From: Nakamurella panacisegetis
GTDB lineage: Bacteria; Actinomycetota; Actinomycetes; Mycobacteriales; Nakamurellaceae
Direction of reading: 5' to 3'
Assembly: GCF_900104535.1 (NCBI RefSeq)
Contig: NZ_LT629710.1
Location: 3,693,501 to 3,757,500 of the forward strand
DNA: 64,000 nucleotides
Positions within the stretch are counted from its first letter, which is position 1. The number at the start of each line of letters is the position of its first letter. Position numbers and translations under genes: made by a program. Positions 60,743 to 64,000 of this stretch are shown here, piece by piece. The notes below the pieces were generated by a model. It was not told where the DNA came from. It was given only the letters and a program-made list of their open reading frames with translations, and searched no databases.

Positions 60743-61819
60743 ATGGCCAGGCCAGCCCCGCTTCACTTCACCGGCCGGGACGCCGCCACCGGTGAGAGCG
60801 TCGAATACTGGATGGCCGGCGGTGTTTTCGTCGACACCCCGGTTCGGGACGCGGTCGAGCTGACCGGCTGGTCACTGCCCGGGTTCGTCGATGCCCATTG
60901 CCACGTCGGCTACTCGGCCGAGGGTGCGGTGTCCCTCGAGGTTGCCGAGCAGCAGGCCCGCATCGACCTGGCCACCGGCGTGCTGGCCATCCGCGACTGC
61001 GGCTCACCGGTCGACACCCGGCCGTTGACCGATCGTGACGACCTGCCGATCCTGGTGCGGGCCGGGCAGCACATCGCGCGGCCGAAGCGGTACATCCGTG
61101 ATCTCGGGGTCGATCTCGACGAGGTGTCCGATCTGCCGGCCGAGGTGGCTCGTCAGGTCGCCTACGGCGGCGGCTGGATCAAGATCGTCGGCGACTGGAT
61201 CGACCGGAGCATCGGCGATCTGGCCCCGCTCTGGCCGGACGACGTGCTGGCCGAGGCGATCGGGGTCGCGCACGACGGCGGCTGCCGGGTGACCTCGCAC
61301 GTGTTCGGTGAGGACGCGCTGCCCGGCCTCCTGGCCGCCGGGGTCGACTGCATCGAGCACGGCACCGGCCTCACCGACGAGACGATCGCCGAGATGGTGC
61401 AACGCCGGGTACACCTGGTCCCCACGATGATCAACATCGCCAACTTCCCGATGTTCGCCGATGCCGCAACCCGGTTTCCGGCGTACGCGAAGCACATGCG
61501 GGACCTGCACGAGCGCAGCGACGACACGTTCGCCGCGGCCGCCGCGGCCGGCGTTCCGGTGCACGCCGGCACCGATGCCGGCGGGTACATCGAGCACGGC
61601 CGGATCGTCGACGAGGTGACGGCCATGGGCCGCATCGGGCTCGATCCGCGCTCCGTCCTGCACGCCACCACCCATGACGCCCGCAACTGGCTCGGGCTCG
61701 GTGCGCAGGACCTGGGGGATTCGGCCGACCTGGTGATCTATCCCGAGGATCCGGCCGCGAACGTCGAGATCCTGAGGTCGCCGTCGATGGTGATCCGAGC
61801 GGGCCGACCGGCCGGCTGA
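60743..61819 (+). CDS. Metal-dependent amidohydrolase family protein
   Basis: 358 residues, in the place of mycobacterial Rv2915c. Metal ligands: HCH motif His52 and His54 in FVDAHCHVGY, probable carboxylated Lys147 in GGWIKIVGDW, His186 in VTSHVFGE, His206 in CIEHGTG and Asp278 in HAGTDAGG. This set is that of the imidazolonepropionase/prolidase-like amidohydrolases. The substrate cannot be read. ATG 60743 follows ffh by three bases, so it is co-transcribed with it. Confidence 0.9.
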   Translation: MARPAPLHFTGRDAATGESVEYWMAGGVFVDTPVRDAVELTGWSLPGFVDAHCHVGYSAEGAVSLEVAEQQARIDLATGVLAIRDCGSPVDTRPLTDRDDLPILVRAGQHIARPKRYIRDLGVDLDEVSDLPAEVARQVAYGGGWIKIVGDWIDRSIGDLAPLWPDDVLAEAIGVAHDGGCRVTSHVFGEDALPGLLAAGVDCIEHGTGLTDETIAEMVQRRVHLVPTMINIANFPMFADAATRFPAYAKHMRDLHERSDDTFAAAAAAGVPVHAGTDAGGYIEHGRIVDEVTAMGRIGLDPRSVLHATTHDARNWLGLGAQDLGDSADLVIYPEDPAANVEILRSPSMVIRAGRPAG

Positions 61820-61855
61820 CCGACCGCCTCAGCCCCTCCGGAGCTGACCGATCGC

Positions 61856-62707
61856 TCAGTCGATCCGGAGGTGCCAACCAGAGGTGTCGCACTGACCGTC
61901 CTCGTCATTGCCCGCGGCCAGCACCGATCCGTCGGCGCGGAGCCCGAGGGTGTGGGCCGAGCCCGCGGCCACCGCGACGACGTGGCGCCACGACGCGACG
62001 TCGCACTGCCCCCGCTGGTTGTCCCCGGCGGCGAAGACCCTCCCGCGGGTGTCGACGCCGACCGTGTGGCGACTTCCGGCCGACACGGCGACGATGTCCT
62101 GCCATCCGGTCACCTCGTCGACGCCGACCGCCGCGTCGCCGGCGGCGAGCACCCGCCCCGTCCGCGTGAGCGCCACGGTGTGCAGGTAGCCGGCGGCGAT
62201 CGAGCGCAGGCCGTGCCACGCTCTCAGCTCGCCCTGCCCCCGGCGGTTGTTGCCGACCGCGGTCGCGGTCCCGTCGGCGCGGAGGCCGACGGAGTGCCAG
62301 TCCCCGGCGGCCACGGCCACGATCTCGCTCCAGGAGCCGACGTCGCACGCCCCCTCCCGGGCCCGGCCGGCCGCGCGGACGGTGCCGTCGGCAAGGACCC
62401 CGAGGGTGCGCCGCCAACCCGCGGCAATGCCGACGACGCCCGTCCAATCTGCGACATCGCACTGGCCGTCCCCGTTCCAGCCGACCGCCGCGACGATGTC
62501 CCGCCACGGACCGACGCGGCACTCGGGCGCCTGGGGGATGCCTGCCGTCACCACCGAACCGTCTGCCCTCACTCCGACGGTGTGCCGGCGTCCGGCCGCG
62601 ATCACGGGCCGGGCGGGTGGCCAGTCCCGGGGGGATCGGCTCTGCTCGGTCAAGCGGTTGTCTCCCTCGGCATTGCGGGCCACACCGGCATTCCCCTCTC
62701 CGGCCAC
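61856..62707 (-). CDS. RCC1-like beta-propeller repeat protein
   Basis: 283 residues built from repeats of about 38 residues with the consensus W-x-x-IVAVAAG-x-x-HTVGLRADG-x-V-x-AAG-N-x-x-GQCDV. Six full units are visible; the second unit is shortened to about 20 residues (RDIVAAVGWNGDGQCDVADW). This resembles eukaryotic RCC1 and bacterial RCC1-like proteins that form seven-bladed propellers. No signal peptide, so it is probably cytoplasmic. The start is uncertain: GTG 62707 or TTG 62653, the latter with GAGGGAG nine bases upstream. It shares a 186-base divergent promoter region with rpsP. Function unknown. Confidence 0.82.
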   Translation of the reverse strand: MAGEGNAGVARNAEGDNRLTEQSRSPRDWPPARPVIAAGRRHTVGVRADGSVVTAGIPQAPECRVGPWRDIVAAVGWNGDGQCDVADWTGVVGIAAGWRRTLGVLADGTVRAAGRAREGACDVGSWSEIVAVAAGDWHSVGLRADGTATAVGNNRRGQGELRAWHGLRSIAAGYLHTVALTRTGRVLAAGDAAVGVDEVTGWQDIVAVSAGSRHTVGVDTRGRVFAAGDNQRGQCDVASWRHVVAVAAGSAHTLGLRADGSVLAAGNDEDGQCDTSGWHLRID

Positions 62708-62744
62708 GGGCCCGCGGGCGGTCGGCGCGGCGGCGCCGGTGTGG

Positions 62745-62751
62745 CAGAATA
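62745..62751. promoter_or_regulatory. Overlapping divergent -10 elements (RCC1-like / rpsP)
   Basis: CAGAAT on the plus strand (62745-62750) and TATTCT on the minus strand (62751 to 62746) overlap by five bases, so the two promoters would compete. -35 elements are not clear. Confidence 0.35.
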
Positions 62752-62767
62752 GCGACGTTACGGCTGT

Positions 62768-62867
62768 CGCAAGGCCCCTCTCTCCTTGCGAAGGCCGCCA
62801 TTGGTGCGTTCCGGACCGCTAACCCCACGCGGATCGGGTCGCCCGCCCTTCGGCGGAGTCATCCGCC
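62768..62867 (+). promoter_or_regulatory. Structured leader of the rpsP operon
   Basis: Two hairpins: CGCAAGG (62768-62774) with CCTTGCG (62784-62790), and GGCGGA (62852-62857) with TCCGCC (62862-62867). The second ends nine bases before the ribosome site AAGGAGC. It could regulate rpsP, but no known ribosomal-protein leader motif is recognised. Confidence 0.4.
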
Positions 62868-62893
62868 ACCATGTTCAAGGAGCTTTTCAACCC

Positions 62894-63340
62894 GTGGCTG
62901 TCAAGATCAAGCTCGCTCGATTCGGCAAGATTCGCGAGCCTTTCTACCGCGTTGTCGTCGCCGATGCCCGCACCCGCCGTAGCGGCCGCGCCATCGAGGC
63001 GATCGGCAAGTACCACCCGAAGATGGAGCCGTCGGTCATCGAAATCGACTCCGAGCGTGCGCAGTACTGGCTCAGCGTCGGCGCGCAGCCGACCGAATCG
63101 GTGCTGTCCCTGCTCAAGGTGACCGGTGACTGGCAGAAGTTCAAGGGCCTGCCGGGTGCCGAAGGCACCTTGAAGCCGCAGCCGGTTCCGGTCGACAAGC
63201 GGGCGCGCTACGAGGCCGCGATCGCGGCTATCGGCAGCGAGGACGCTCCGGCGGCCACCACGCCGAAGAAGAAGGCCGCCAAGTCCTCGGACGACACGGC
63301 CGCCGCGACCGAAGATGTCGCCGACACCGACGAGAAGTGA
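62894..63340 (+). CDS. rpsP: Small ribosomal subunit protein bS16
   Basis: 148 residues. The first 85 residues are canonical S16: [41 protein letters not shown] and [19 protein letters not shown]. The C-terminal extension of about 50 residues is rich in Ala, Lys, Asp and Thr ([26 protein letters not shown]), common in actinobacteria. GTG 62894 has AAGGAGC ten bases upstream. The stop overlaps khpA by four bases. Confidence 0.97.
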   Translation: MAVKIKLARFGKIREPFYRVVVADARTRRSGRAIEAIGKYHPKMEPSVIEIDSERAQYWLSVGAQPTESVLSLLKVTGDWQKFKGLPGAEGTLKPQPVPVDKRARYEAAIAAIGSEDAPAATTPKKKAAKSSDDTAAATEDVADTDEK

Positions 63341-63576
63341 GCGTGCTCACCGACGCCCTTGAACACCTGGTCAAGGGCATTGTTGATCACGAGGAGGACG
63401 TCCACGTCGACCTGACCACCGGTCGCCGCGGACGGACCCTCCAGATCCGGGTTCACCCGGACGATCTGGGCAAGGTCATCGGCCGAGGCGGACGGACGGC
63501 CACCGCGTTGCGGACGGTCATGTCGGCCGTCGGTGGTCGCGGGATCCGGGTCGACGTCGTCGACACCGACCGCTGA
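63337..63576 (+). CDS. khpA: KH-domain RNA-binding protein KhpA
   Basis: 79 residues. A single KH domain with the RNA-binding loop VIGRGGRTA (GRGG at 49-52) preceded by [12 protein letters not shown]. KhpA works with KhpB/EloR in other Gram-positives to bind small RNAs and influence cell division. GTG 63337 overlaps the rpsP stop. The order rpsP-khpA-rimM is the usual one. Confidence 0.95.
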   Translation: MSVLTDALEHLVKGIVDHEEDVHVDLTTGRRGRTLQIRVHPDDLGKVIGRGGRTATALRTVMSAVGGRGIRVDVVDTDR

Positions 63577-63594
63577 TCCTGTCCCTCGTTTCAC

Positions 63595-63645
63595 CCGCAC
63601 CCCGCGGCCACCCTCCGTCAACGGTGGGTCGGACGCGGGGTGCGG
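63595..63645 (+). terminator. Strong hairpin between khpA and rimM
   Basis: CCGCACCCCGCG (63595-63606) and CGCGGGGTGCGG (63634-63645) form a perfect 12-bp stem, extended inward by CCACC (63608-63612) with GGTGG (63623-63627). CCGTTTCC follows instead of a T-tract. It may act as an attenuator or RNA-processing site within the operon rather than a full terminator. Confidence 0.5.
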
Positions 63646-63673
63646 CCGTTTCCGCAGCAGAAATGAGAAGCAG

Positions 63674-64000
63674 ATGACGCAGTTGCAGGTCGGCCGTATT
63701 GGTCGGGCCCACGGAATTCGTGGCGAGGTCACCATCACCCCGTTCACCGACGACCCGGATCGTCGGTTCGCCGTCGGTTCCCGTCTGCAGACGGACTCCG
63801 CCGCGCGGCCCGTCCTCGTCGTCGCCGGCGCCCGACGGTCCGGCCCGGTGCAGGTCGTCGGCTTCGAGGGGATCGTCGACCGGAACACCGCGGAGACCCT
63901 GCGCGGCATCCACCTGCTGGTCGACGCCGAGGCCCTCCCGGAGACCGAGGACGAGGATGAGTTCTACGACCACCAGCTGGTCGGCCTGGCGGTGCACCAC
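63674..64000 (+). CDS. rimM: 16S rRNA processing protein RimM, 3' part cut by window
   Basis: 109 codons from ATG 63674 to the window edge. The N-terminal RimM domain is clear: LQVGRIGRAHGIRGEVTITPFTDDPDRRF, then GFEGIVDRNTAETLRGIHLLVD and the start of the PRC-barrel, DEDEFYDHQLVGLAV. The usual length is about 170 residues, so about 60 are missing. RimM assists maturation of the 30S head and binds S19. The GAAGCAG stretch is a weak ribosome site. Confidence 0.95.
   Translation, partial: MTQLQVGRIGRAHGIRGEVTITPFTDDPDRRFAVGSRLQTDSAARPVLVVAGARRSGPVQVVGFEGIVDRNTAETLRGIHLLVDAEALPETEDEDEFYDHQLVGLAVHH

Overview
The window is a dense, very GC-rich stretch of actinobacterial core chromosome with strong third-position G/C bias and frequent GTG starts. 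Gene order repeatedly matches blocks that I remember from Mycobacterium tuberculosis, but the blocks are joined in a different order. Together with a PimB'-type mannosyltransferase, an RNase AS, a GIY-YIG/DEDDh fusion and an Rv2175c-like protein, this points to a non-mycobacterial member of Actinomycetia, perhaps near Nakamurella or Frankia-type lineages. The genus cannot be fixed from the sequence alone. I see no prophage, insertion sequence, CRISPR array, tRNA or rRNA.

Layout. 1-6250: end of cytochrome oxidase subunit III (minus), a degenerate receiver protein, trpD, an AsnC-type ligand-binding protein, an exonuclease/GIY-YIG fusion, a coiled-coil NYN protein and a tiny four-cysteine protein. 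6251-7951: a c-di-AMP (ydaO-type) riboswitch in front of a secreted NlpC/P60 cell-wall hydrolase. 8142-22453: PimB', a phosphoesterase, then an overlapping SRPBCC / ArsA-like ATPase / Cys-motif protein / ROK kinase operon; an esterase with a small membrane protein; a PlsC acyltransferase, RNase AS, class II DAHP synthase, a PASTA Ser/Thr kinase divergent from its likely DNA-binding substrate, a polyprenyl diphosphate synthase and MetF. 22463-31479: a CPA-type antiporter, lspA-rluD, an unknown proline-rich protein, dnaE1 and a membrane protein. 31457-33966: an OmpR-type two-component system and the NrtR repressor. 34008-42082: nadABC plus a nitrilase-like gene, then hisDCB, a 50-residue membrane protein and hisH. 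42085-48146: an SOS mutasome cassette (imuA-imuB-dnaE2) with two perfect LexA-type boxes. 48170-50350: an unknown protein, exonuclease III and an amidotransferase. 50347-59170: nitrogen control (glnE, then amtB-glnB-glnD behind a four-half-site GlnR-like operator) with ftsY in between and ffh after. 60743-64000: an amidohydrolase, an RCC1-repeat protein (minus) and rpsP-khpA-rimM (cut by the window end).

How it fits together. Four regulatory circuits can be read from the DNA: c-di-AMP control of a peptidoglycan hydrolase, NrtR control of de novo NAD synthesis, LexA control of mutagenic repair, and GlnR control of ammonium uptake and PII signalling. GlnE, GlnB and GlnD together form the adenylylation side of nitrogen control. 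Ffh and FtsY form the signal recognition particle and its receptor. Many genes have a TAnnnT -10 element ending 6-8 nt before the start codon, which indicates widespread leaderless mRNAs; I used this to choose several starts. Nothing here is clearly a new defence or mobile system. The most novel items are small or unassigned: the nitrilase in the NAD operon, short coupled leader ORFs, the proline-rich winged-helix protein, the Cys-rich microprotein and a degenerate receiver.
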